Shown here piece after piece: positions 42,189 through 49,657 of a stretch of DNA of 64,000 bases. Numbering within the stretch: the stretch's first letter is position 1; every line of letters starts with the position of its first letter. A program made the translations under genes and the position numbers. The stretch comes from Aldehydirespirator sp965205155. GTDB lineage: Bacteria > Actinomycetota > Acidimicrobiia > Acidimicrobiales > Aldehydirespiratoraceae. The stretch is taken from NCBI GenBank assembly GCA_965205155.1, contig OZ242033.1:3162001-3226000 (forward strand), written 5' to 3'. Below the pieces are notes generated by a model. It was not told where the DNA came from, searched no databases, and saw only the letters and a program-made list of their open reading frames with translations.

Positions 42189-45097
42189 GCACCCCCTGGT
42201 CCGGCCAGCAACGACTTGAGGGCTTCGCCGTAGGCGGCGAGTTTGGTCGGGCCGATGCCGGGCACGGCCAGCAGAGCCTCGTCGGTAGTGGGGCGGCGGC
42301 GGGCCAGCTCGCGCAGGACCGCGTCGGAGAACACCCGGAAGGGCCGAACCTCCTCGGCTTGGCTCTGGTCCCATCGCCACTGGCGTAGACGCTGGAACAT
42401 CGCCGCGGCCTCGGGCTCGGACGCCTCGTCGATGGGCGCGCTCTTGGACGCCGATGGACGGCCCGGGGCGGGCTTGGCCGGTTCGGGTCGTCGAGACGGA
42501 ACAGAATGCTCGGTCGGGAGACCCGTGGGTTGCAGCTTCGAGCGCCAACTCGTCTCGGTGATGAAGGGGGACTTCGGGCCGTCGGCAATGATCAGCACTG
42601 ACTCCGAGCATCGGGTGAGGGCCACGTGGAAGACGCGCCGCTCCTCCTCGATGTCAGCGGCGAGGCGGTGAGGCATCAGGCCCTCGGTGGCCGACAGGAC
42701 GATCACGTGGGGCCACTCCAGGCCCTTGACCCGGTGCACAGTGGCCAGGCGAACGCCCCGGCCCCACGACGGACGGCCCGAGCGGGGATCGCCCTCGTCG
42801 CCGAGGCGGCTGCCTTCGGTGAGGCGGTCCCGCAGCCAGGGCTCGAACTCGGCCGGGTCACCGCAGTGCGGCGCCACCGACAGCAGGGCCCTCAGGTCGT
42901 CGCCGTGGGCGGAGCGGTCCACCGAGCGTCGGGACGCGTCCAGTCGCTCGTCGAGGCTGGTGCCGAGCTGGGTGCCGTGCTGGATCGCCTCCAGCAGCCG
43001 CAGAGTGTCGGCGCCGTCGCGGGCCATGCCGCCCAGGCGTTCGACGTCGTCGGCGAAGTCGGACACCCGGCCCGCGGTGCGTTCGTCGGAGATCCGGCCG
43101 GCCAGCCGTCTAAGCGCACCCACGTTGCGCTGCTCCGCGATCCAGTCGACCACCCGCGGGGAGATGCCCCGCGGCGGCCGGCGGGCCGCTACGGCCAGGG
43201 CGTCAGGGGGCAGCCGGGCCGTCCCGGAGGTAGCCAGGCGCAGCCACGCCAGCGCGGCCGCCACGCCGGTGCGCTCCAGGAACCACGGCCCGACCGGGGC
43301 CATGCACTCGATGCCGGCCTCCGACAGCAGGATCTGCGGCGCCAGCAGCGTGCTGTTGACCCTGGACAGCACGGCTATGCCCCTGGCCTCGGCCCCGCCT
43401 CCCATGAGCAGCCTGACCCGGTCCACCACCGCGGCACCCCCGTCGCCGACGGCCGCCACCTCGACCGCGGCGATGCCGGATGCCGCGGTGTCGGCATCGA
43501 TCAGCTCCCCTACCCGCTCAACGACCGCCGCCCCCCCCCCGTCGCTCGCGGCGCCCTCCTCCACCGGGCCGCCGCCCGCGCCGGGAACAGCCCCGCCGCG
43601 GCCGGCCGCGATGTCCTTGGCGATGCGGTGGACATTGTGCGACAGCAGGTTGGACGCAGCCTCCACGATTGCGGGCGGGCAGCGGTAGTTGACGCCCAGC
43701 AGGTGGCGGGCCGCTCCGGGGAAGAACCTCTCGTACTCGATCAGCCAGCGGGGCGAGGCGCCCGAGTACCCATAGATGGTCTGGTCGTCGTCGCCCACCC
43801 CGAACACGTTGGCCCTCGGGCCGGCCAGCAGCCGGATCATCAGCAGATGGGCCGGTGTGAGGTCCTGGAACTCGTCCACCAGAAGTACGCCGCACGCCCG
43901 GCGGGCCGCGGCCCGGGCGGCCGGATCGCTCAGGAGCACGTCGATGGCCCTGATGATCTGATGGTCGAAGTCGACGGCGCCCCGCTCGTCCAGGGCCTCG
44001 GCGTAGGCCGGAGCCAACTCGGCGAAACCGGGCACGTCGGGGGCGTAGTCGTGCTCGACCGCGGCGGGGTCGCGCAACCCCAGGCGGGACGCGCTCAGAG
44101 CCTCGACCCAGGCCGCCAGCGGGTCGGTCATGGCCTTCCGGCGACGCCGCGGCGCCCGCTCCCCCACCAGGTTGTGCAGCAGGTCGCGCACGTCTCGTTC
44201 GCCGATCACATCGACCCGCCCGTGTCGGGCCGGGCGGACGAAGGGCCCGGACCCGTTGCACACCGCCAGCGCCAGGCTGTTGAGGGTGCGCACCTCCAGA
44301 CCGTCGAGGTCGGCGGTGCGCTCCTGCATCTCGGCTCGGGCCCTCACGTTGTAGGCCACCAGGCACACTGCCGACGGCGCCACCCCCAGGTCCCGGACCA
44401 GCCAGCGGGCCCGCTCGGTGAGCACCCGGGTCTTGCCCGACCCGGCCGGCGCGACGATGCACGCGCCTCCCCCGAGGTGCCCTACCGCCTTCTGCTGGTC
44501 GGGCGCCAGGTCGGCGGCGGGCTCGCACGGGCGAAGTGCCGAGAGGCGGCCCACGGCGAGGCTGGCCGCCGGGATCAGCGCCGTGCCGCCAAGCTCGGTA
44601 CGGCCGAACGTATCGAGCGGCCCTCCGTCGCACCACAGTCTCCCAGCGTCGATGACGACATCACCGGGTTGGCCCGACGGTGCGGGCCGGGCACCGGCCT
44701 CCAGGGCGCGGTCGCGGGGAGCGAAGCGCAGCCGGTCCGGGTCTCTCGCGTCCACCGCGTTGGCCGTGAGCAGGTGGTGCCAGACCTCGTCGCCGAGCGT
44801 TGTTCCGGGTTGGAGCTTCCACCAGGGCGCCTCCAGCGTCGGCTCGGCTCCAGGCAGCAGGCTGTCCACCTCGATCACCAGCCGCTCGCGCTTGTGCCAC
44901 GCCGAGCGCAACCGCCGACCCGTGGCCGGATCCGGTGCTCCTGTCGCCACGGTCACCCGGGGGCACTGTTCCCACGGTCCGGGCGGTCCCTGGCCGGGCG
45001 ACACCAGCACACTGCGCCCCAGGCAGTCCGGCCCCGCCGCCCGTTCCGGGCTGTAGGCCGAGGAAGCCTCGTCCCCGCGACGGCCGGATTGGCTCAC
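42185..45097 (-). CDS. UvrD/PcrA-like superfamily 1 helicase with C-terminal HRDC domain
   Basis: 970 residues from a GTG at 45097 with GGGGGA upstream; the open frame runs to 45346 but would overlap the DHPS-like gene. About 180 N-terminal residues precede the helicase core and are unlike PcrA. Helicase motifs follow in order: APAGSGKTRVL (I), LLVDEFQDLTPAHLL (II), GDDDQTIYGYSGA (III), NYRCPPAI (IV), TVHRVKGLEWPHVIVL (V) and RRVFHVALTR (VI). The C-terminal ~70 residues are HRDC (LAVPGIGPTKLAAYG). It should unwind DNA in repair; its exact family is unsettled. Confidence 0.88.
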   Translation of the reverse strand: MSQSGRRGDEASSAYSPERAAGPDCLGRSVLVSPGQGPPGPWEQCPRVTVATGAPDPATGRRLRSAWHKRERLVIEVDSLLPGAEPTLEAPWWKLQPGTTLGDEVWHHLLTANAVDARDPDRLRFAPRDRALEAGARPAPSGQPGDVVIDAGRLWCDGGPLDTFGRTELGGTALIPAASLAVGRLSALRPCEPAADLAPDQQKAVGHLGGGACIVAPAGSGKTRVLTERARWLVRDLGVAPSAVCLVAYNVRARAEMQERTADLDGLEVRTLNSLALAVCNGSGPFVRPARHGRVDVIGERDVRDLLHNLVGERAPRRRRKAMTDPLAAWVEALSASRLGLRDPAAVEHDYAPDVPGFAELAPAYAEALDERGAVDFDHQIIRAIDVLLSDPAARAAARRACGVLLVDEFQDLTPAHLLMIRLLAGPRANVFGVGDDDQTIYGYSGASPRWLIEYERFFPGAARHLLGVNYRCPPAIVEAASNLLSHNVHRIAKDIAAGRGGAVPGAGGGPVEEGAASDGGGAAVVERVGELIDADTAASGIAAVEVAAVGDGGAAVVDRVRLLMGGGAEARGIAVLSRVNSTLLAPQILLSEAGIECMAPVGPWFLERTGVAAALAWLRLATSGTARLPPDALAVAARRPPRGISPRVVDWIAEQRNVGALRRLAGRISDERTAGRVSDFADDVERLGGMARDGADTLRLLEAIQHGTQLGTSLDERLDASRRSVDRSAHGDDLRALLSVAPHCGDPAEFEPWLRDRLTEGSRLGDEGDPRSGRPSWGRGVRLATVHRVKGLEWPHVIVLSATEGLMPHRLAADIEEERRVFHVALTRCSESVLIIADGPKSPFITETSWRSKLQPTGLPTEHSVPSRRPEPAKPAPGRPSASKSAPIDEASEPEAAAMFQRLRQWRWDQSQAEEVRPFRVFSDAVLRELARRRPTTDEALLAVPGIGPTKLAAYGEALKSLLAGPGGA

Positions 45098-45170
45098 GCT
45101 CCCCCGCCCTTCCACGAATTGGCAGCCCAGGACTCCCAAGCGGGCGCTCCCCGCTGCCAACTCCTGGCCA

Positions 45171-45944
45171 TCACGGTCCAATGACGGCGCCGAGGCGGTT
45201 GATCGCCTCCAGGACCCGGTCGGGGCGGTGGCAGCGGCCGTAGTCGAAGCCGGCCCGGATGCAGATCTCCAGCAGTTCGTCGTGCTGGTCGGTCTGCTTC
45301 CACGGCAGCGGCAGGTAGACCGGCAGTCCGAAGGCTCGCAGCGCATCGAGGTTCTGGTAGACCCGCTTCTGGTACCGGTAGCGGTCGGCCCACTCCCAGC
45401 CGGGCGGGCCGAACCCGGTCCCCGGGTCGAGGATCAGCCGGCTGCGCTCGAGGCCCTCGCTCTCCCACCGCCGCAGCGAGCGCTCGAACCAGCCGCGGAT
45501 CGCCTCGACCGGATCACCGGTCACATGCCGGGAGGCCTTGGGGTCGACGCCCCACACGAACGGCGCCACCACCGGCACGTCCCGCTCGGCCGCGAGCCGC
45601 ACCATGGCCGGGTTCTGCAGCCCGTCGGCCGCGTTGATCATGGTGGCACCGCACGCGAGAGCCCTTCGCATGATCTCGGGCTGCCACGAGTCCACCGAGA
45701 GCTCCGCCCCCCGTGATTCGCACAGCTCGGCGAGCGCCTGGACCTTGCCGTCGAGCCGCCGCCATTCCGTTTCGATGTCAACCCGCTCGGCGAACTGGGT
45801 GGAGCCCGCGCCGCCGAGATCGATGCCGACGCAGCCCTGATCGAGCAGCTCGGCAGCACGGGCCATCGCGCTGTCCACGGCGGTGGCCACCGAGAAGTCG
45901 GCCAACGAGTCGGGCGAGGCGTTGATCACGCCGTGCAGCCTCAT
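45171..45944 (-). CDS. Dihydropteroate synthase-like protein
   Basis: 257 residues from the ATG at 45944 (a GTG at 45965 is possible). The TIM-barrel pattern of DHPS is visible but altered: INASPDSLADFS replaces the usual NVTPDSFSDGG, and DLGGAGST lacks the RPG that normally follows. LSVDSWQPEIMRRAL and TMINAADGLQNPAM match the DHPS core. Mycobacterial FolP2-type paralogues also depart from the canonical motifs, so it may not make dihydropteroate. A pterin dehydratase gene lies 165 bases upstream on the same strand. Confidence 0.7.
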   Translation of the reverse strand: MRLHGVINASPDSLADFSVATAVDSAMARAAELLDQGCVGIDLGGAGSTQFAERVDIETEWRRLDGKVQALAELCESRGAELSVDSWQPEIMRRALACGATMINAADGLQNPAMVRLAAERDVPVVAPFVWGVDPKASRHVTGDPVEAIRGWFERSLRRWESEGLERSRLILDPGTGFGPPGWEWADRYRYQKRVYQNLDALRAFGLPVYLPLPWKQTDQHDELLEICIRAGFDYGRCHRPDRVLEAINRLGAVIGP

Positions 45945-46036
45945 CGCCGGTGCAGGATCCGCCACACCCGGCAGTGTCGCACGACCCCGGCGTCGTCCCA
46001 CCCGGCTCCTTCGAGGACTGCATTGGAGTCGCCCCC

Positions 46037-46080
46037 GTGAGCGGACCGCCGCCGGCCGACTGGTACACCGGACCCCGACG
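46037..46080 (+). pseudogene. Fragment of a DUF2510 gene start
   Basis: GTG at 46037 opens VSGPPPADWYTGP, strikingly like the start of the DUF2510 gene at 41160 (VSDLPPPDWYTDP). Similarity stops after ~14 codons, and the frame then runs as basic non-homologous residues into the neighbouring antisense gene. It looks like the relic of a deleted or copied DUF2510 gene. Confidence 0.45.
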
Positions 46081-46109
46081 TCGCGCCGGACTGAGGTTGT
46101 CCTCAGCCG

Positions 46110-46400
46110 CTAGCCGGCAGCGGCGTCGACGCGCTCTATGAAGTCGCGGTCGCGGGCGGAGAGGCCGCCCACATCGTGGCTGGTGATGGCCAGTTCCACC
46201 TTGTTGTAGACGTTGGACCACTCGGGGTGGTGGAAGAGCCGCTCGGCGATGAGGGCCACGTGGGCCATGAACGCGAACGCGGCCCGGAAGTCGGCGAACT
46301 GATACGAGCGACGCAGCACGTCGCCGTCGCGGCGCCACTCGGGATGATCGGCCAGCACCTCCGCGATCTCGGCCTCGGTCAGCAGGTCGTTCTTGCTCAT
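46110..46400 (-). CDS. Pterin-4a-carbinolamine dehydratase family protein
   Basis: 96 residues from the ATG at 46400. The family signature is FMAHVALIAERLFHHPEWSN followed by VYNKVELAITSHDVGGLSARD, with the active-site His residues. LTEAEIAEVLADHPEWRRDG is a typical N-terminus. It dehydrates 4a-hydroxytetrahydropterin or may have a moonlighting role, since no aromatic hydroxylase is nearby. Confidence 0.9.
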   Translation of the reverse strand: MSKNDLLTEAEIAEVLADHPEWRRDGDVLRRSYQFADFRAAFAFMAHVALIAERLFHHPEWSNVYNKVELAITSHDVGGLSARDRDFIERVDAAAG

Positions 46401-46489
46401 GGCTCCCGATGCTACGTCCTCGCGGCGGACATCGCGAGGCGGCGTGAACTGCTTCCGGCCCGCCCGGCTTCCTGGAACGAGCGCGCGTA

Positions 46490-46612
46490 GGTGCAGTCCC
46501 GTCGCGTTGCAAGGGGGCGTCTCCCGCTCTTGTTCGCTGCGCTCACGGGCCGCTCGGGCCACGGCCTCGCCCGTATGAGCCGCATCCCCTCGCCTACCCG
46601 CCCGGCTTCTAG
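46490..46612 (-). repeat. Interspersed 3'-flank repeat, copy i
   Basis: Full copy with GTCCCGTCGCGTTGC left part, core at 46527-46560 and GGCTTCTA end; the CTA is the stop codon of sufC2. Confidence 0.88.
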
Positions 46613-47412
46613 GCCAGCAGGTCGGCGAAAGGGTCTCCGAAGGGGTCCGTGAAGGGTGTCGCCCCGGCTTCCGAAGCTGCCTGCGGGAGAGTCGCGGTCC
46701 AGCGCTCGTAGCCCTCGGCCTCCAGCTCGTCGGCAAGTTCGGATCCGCCGGACTCCTGTATGCGGCCACCGGCGAAGACATGCACCGCATCGGGCCTGAG
46801 ATGGGCGAAGACCCGGCTGTAGTGGGTTATGGCCAGCACACCGAGCCCGTCGTGCTCGGTGGCCTCCTCGATGCGGCCGGCCACGAGGCGCAGCGCGTCG
46901 ACATCGAGGCCGGAGTCGAGCTCGTCCATAACCGCGAACGCAGGCTTCAGCACGCCGAGCTGCAGGGCCTCGTTGCGCTTGCGCTCCCCTCCCGAGAGGT
47001 CCACGTTCACCGGCCGCTGCAGGAACTGCTCGTCGAGACCGATCCGGCCGGCCTCGGCCCGCATCTGCTCGGCTACGGCAGCGCCCTCCGGGGTGCACAC
47101 CGACTCGGTGAGCATGTCGAGCAACGAGACGCCGGGAACCTCGGTGGGGTACTGCATGGCCAGGAACAGGCCCGCTTCGGCCCGCCGCCACGCGGGCATT
47201 CCCAGCAGCTCGGCGCCGTCGAGGCGAACCGAGCCGCCGAGAACCTCGTAGCCGCCGCGGCCGGCGATCACGTGGGCCAGGGTCGACTTGCCCGAGCCAT
47301 TGGGCCCCATCACCGCGTGCACCTCGCCCGCGGCGACCTCGAGATCGACACCGGTCAGGATCTCGCGGCCCGACACCGAGGCCCGCAGGCCCTCGATCAC
47401 CAGAGTGCTCAC
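46609..47412 (-). CDS. sufC: SufC ATPase, second copy (with sufD)
   Basis: 267 residues from a GTG at 47412 (STLVIEGLRASVSG). Walker A is GPNGSGKSTLAHVIAG, Q-loop LFLAMQYPTEVPGVSL, signature LSGGERKRNEALQLG, Walker B FAVMDELDSGLDVDALR and H-loop TH. It is clearly SufC but distinct from the copy at 38584. It is last in a minus-strand run sufB...sufD-Rieske-sufC. Two 35-bp tandem copies of its own start region lie just upstream, each giving a 12-codon open frame ending in a GTGA overlap with the next start. Confidence 0.93.
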   Translation of the reverse strand: MSTLVIEGLRASVSGREILTGVDLEVAAGEVHAVMGPNGSGKSTLAHVIAGRGGYEVLGGSVRLDGAELLGMPAWRRAEAGLFLAMQYPTEVPGVSLLDMLTESVCTPEGAAVAEQMRAEAGRIGLDEQFLQRPVNVDLSGGERKRNEALQLGVLKPAFAVMDELDSGLDVDALRLVAGRIEEATEHDGLGVLAITHYSRVFAHLRPDAVHVFAGGRIQESGGSELADELEAEGYERWTATLPQAASEAGATPFTDPFGDPFADLLA

Positions 47413-47499
47413 GAAGCGTCCCCGCCCTCGATTACCAGAGTGCTCACGAAGCGTCCCCGCCCTCGATCACCAGAGTGCTCACGAAGCGTCCCCGCTTGA
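47395..47499 (-). repeat. 35-bp tandem triplication over the sufC2 start
   Basis: CAGAGTGCTCACGAAGCGTC recurs at 47401, 47436 and 47471. On the minus strand each unit has GTGAGCACTCTGG; starts at 47482 and 47447 open identical 12-codon frames ending TCGTGA, whose GTGA is the next start. The third start (47412) is sufC2. The Rieske gene stop overlaps the first GTG. Confidence 0.9.
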
Positions 47500-47817
47500 G
47501 CCCTCGTCGAGCTTGAGCACGACCATGCCATCCACCACGGAGACCTCGTAGACGGGCACGGCCCGGGTGGCCGGCAGCGACAGCGGCTCACCGGTCTCCA
47601 GATCGAACATGGCTCCGTGGGCCACGCACTCGATGGCGCAATCGTCGGGCTCCACCCAGCCCTCCGACAGCGAGACCTCGGCGTGGGAGCAGGTGTCGCC
47701 GATGGCGTAGAGGTCGTCGCCGATGCGGACCACCGCGATGTCGCGGCCCGACACCTCGACGCGCCGGGCGGAGTCAGGCTCGAGTTCGTCCAGGGGGAAC
47801 AGCTCGTGGGTCGTCAT
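47479..47817 (-). CDS. Rieske [2Fe-2S] ferredoxin-like protein of the suf cluster
   Basis: 112 residues with one Rieske site: CSHAEVSLSEG and, after 15 residues, CVAHGAMFD, the Cys-x-His and Cys-x2-His pairs. It resembles the soluble ferredoxin subunits of ring-hydroxylating oxygenases, which are common in actinobacterial suf operons. It may carry electrons for Fe-S assembly. The stop overlaps the first of three GTG codons leading to sufC2; sufD ends 45 bases upstream. Confidence 0.88.
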   Translation of the reverse strand: MTTHELFPLDELEPDSARRVEVSGRDIAVVRIGDDLYAIGDTCSHAEVSLSEGWVEPDDCAIECVAHGAMFDLETGEPLSLPATRAVPVYEVSVVDGMVVLKLDEGSSGDAS

Positions 47818-47862
47818 CGTGGAGTCTCCGATCTCGAACAGTCTGCTTGAGTCGTCACGGCG

Positions 47863-49140
47863 TCACGCCGCTGCTCTCAACATCTCGTTGAGCTTCAGGG
47901 CCAGCGCCTCGCGGGCCGTTTCCTCGACGTCCCGAACGGGCAATCCGTCGATCACCTCGTCGAAGAAGCCGGCCACTATCAGGCGCTCGGCCACCGGTGT
48001 CGGGACGCCCCGGCTCTCCAGGTAGAAGACCTGGTCGGGATCCACCGGACCCACCGCGGAGGCATGGCTGCAGCGGACGTCGTTGTTCTCGATCTCGAGG
48101 TTGGGCACCGACTCGGCCCACGCGTCCTCGCTGAGCTTGAGGTTGCGGTTGGTCTGGAAGGCGTTGGTGCCCCGAGCGTTGGGGCGCACCCGGATCAGCC
48201 CGGTGTACACGCTGCGGGCCGAGTCGCCCACCGCGCCCTTGTAGAGCAGGTTGGACGTGGTGTCGGGCGCGGCGTGGTCCTGGTAAGTGCGGAAGTCGAG
48301 GATCTGGTCTCCCGACCCGAAGTACGCCGACAGCAGGTCGCCGCTGGCGCCCCGCCCCACCAGGCGGGCATCGGTCCGGGTGCGGGCATAGCCGCCACCG
48401 AGCGCGACCGACGCGGCCACCAGCGCCGCATCCCGATCCACCCTGGCGGTGTGGGCCGCGATCTGCCAGGTCCGGTGGTCGTGCTGCTGCAGGTTCACGT
48501 AGCCGAGCCGGGCGGCCTGGCCGACATCGAGTTCCACCACGGGCACGACCAGAGCCGAGCCGGCGGAGCGCTGCATGTCGAGCACCCTGGCCGAGCCCTC
48601 GGGCCCGACCCGCACCACGAGCCGGGGGAAGGTGGCCGCACCGGCCGATCCCGCGTGGTGGCGTACAACGATCACGCCGTCGACCGCCACTCCCGCGGGG
48701 ATGTCCACCAGGATGGGGCAGCCCGCGAAGGCGTCGTTCAGCACGGTGAAGTAGTCGCTGGCCCCGTCGGCCACCGCGCCCAGCACATCGGCGCCGTCGG
48801 ACGAATCGACCAGCGGACCCGCGCTGACCCCCTGCTTCGAGAGCTCGTCCAGCCCCCTGGAGGCGACGATGCGTCCGTCGACGATGTCGAGGACCGCGGC
48901 TGCCTCCCCGCCGGCCGCACCGGCGCCGGCCCAGGATCCGTCCTGCGGGAAGGGCTCCTCAACTCCGGCCAACTGGTAGGCGGCCAGGTCGAAGTCTGCG
49001 ATCGCGCTGTAGCGCCACTCCTCCGCCGCGGCGGTGGGAGGGTCGGACGCCGCGAATCGCTCGGCCGCCGCGGCCCGGCGTTCCGCCAGCCAGCGGGGGC
49101 CCGGCAGGCTGCGGGCCGCGTCGACGGTGAAGGGATGCAC
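47863..49140 (-). CDS. sufD: SufD scaffold protein
   Basis: 425 residues. The SufD/SufB beta-helix core shows AHTARVDRDAALVAASVALG, then SAYFGSGDQILDFRTYQDH and the family end NLEIENNDVRCSHASAVGPVD with FYLESRGVPTPVAERLIVAGFF. It forms the SufBC2D complex with SufB and SufC. The SufD-type ligand His/Cys region NDVRCSH is intact. The four-Cys protein gene ends 6 bases upstream. Confidence 0.93.
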   Translation of the reverse strand: MHPFTVDAARSLPGPRWLAERRAAAAERFAASDPPTAAAEEWRYSAIADFDLAAYQLAGVEEPFPQDGSWAGAGAAGGEAAAVLDIVDGRIVASRGLDELSKQGVSAGPLVDSSDGADVLGAVADGASDYFTVLNDAFAGCPILVDIPAGVAVDGVIVVRHHAGSAGAATFPRLVVRVGPEGSARVLDMQRSAGSALVVPVVELDVGQAARLGYVNLQQHDHRTWQIAAHTARVDRDAALVAASVALGGGYARTRTDARLVGRGASGDLLSAYFGSGDQILDFRTYQDHAAPDTTSNLLYKGAVGDSARSVYTGLIRVRPNARGTNAFQTNRNLKLSEDAWAESVPNLEIENNDVRCSHASAVGPVDPDQVFYLESRGVPTPVAERLIVAGFFDEVIDGLPVRDVEETAREALALKLNEMLRAAA

Positions 49141-49146
49141 TCGGAG

Positions 49147-49593
49147 TCAGCCGCCGTCGCGGTACCGCCTGCGGAAGCGCTCCCCCAGACCGCCCCCGCC
49201 GGATGAGGGCCCGCGGCCCCCCTTGCCCTTCTTGCCCTTGGCCTTCGGGGCCCGACCGCTCCGACCTCGCCGGCGCTTGCGCCGCTCGGCATCCACCTCG
49301 GCGATCACGTCGGGCGCGGCCGCGTTGACGATGTCCTCGGCCGCATCGAGCAACGCCCCGATGCTGTCATCGCTCCCGAGGCTCGCCGGCTCGGGCGGGG
49401 TCTCGGGCGTGACGAGGGACCCGTAGCTCCAGTTCACGTCGGCCAGGCGCCGGGTGTACTTGGGACAATCGTCGGGACAGCGCCAGGGAGCCTCGGGAGC
49501 CAGGTCGAGATCGCACTTCCTCACCGTCTCCCCGTTGGGATAGGTGCGCGACTCGAAGTACTTGCAGTCCTGACGCATCGGCATTACTGACAT
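49147..49593 (-). CDS. Four-Cys protein of unknown function in the suf cluster
   Basis: 148 residues from the ATG at 49593 (internal ATGs at 49584 and 49578 are possible). The N-terminal third holds four cysteines in MRQDCKYFESRTYPNGETV, RKCDLDLAPEAPWRCPDDCP, suggesting a zinc or Fe-S site. An acidic middle (GALLDAAEDIVNAAAPDVIAE) precedes a strongly basic, Gly/Lys/Arg-rich tail (KAKGKKGKGGRG). No known family is recognised. It lies between sufD and the alpha-2-macroglobulin-like gene on the same strand, so an iron-sulfur connection is possible but inferred only from position. Confidence 0.65.
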   Translation of the reverse strand: MSVMPMRQDCKYFESRTYPNGETVRKCDLDLAPEAPWRCPDDCPKYTRRLADVNWSYGSLVTPETPPEPASLGSDDSIGALLDAAEDIVNAAAPDVIAEVDAERRKRRRGRSGRAPKAKGKKGKGGRGPSSGGGGLGERFRRRYRDGG

Positions 49594-49657
49594 TGTGTCA
49601 TCCCGCCGGGCCTTCGCGTCGCGGTCCCACCCAACCGCGGTCACCCCGGCCCAGGGC

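Noticed and set aside
45098..45346. Longer N-terminus for the UvrD-like helicase
   Set aside because: It would overlap the DHPS-like gene for ~175 bases and has Ser/Arg-rich shadow composition; GTG 45097 is a better start.
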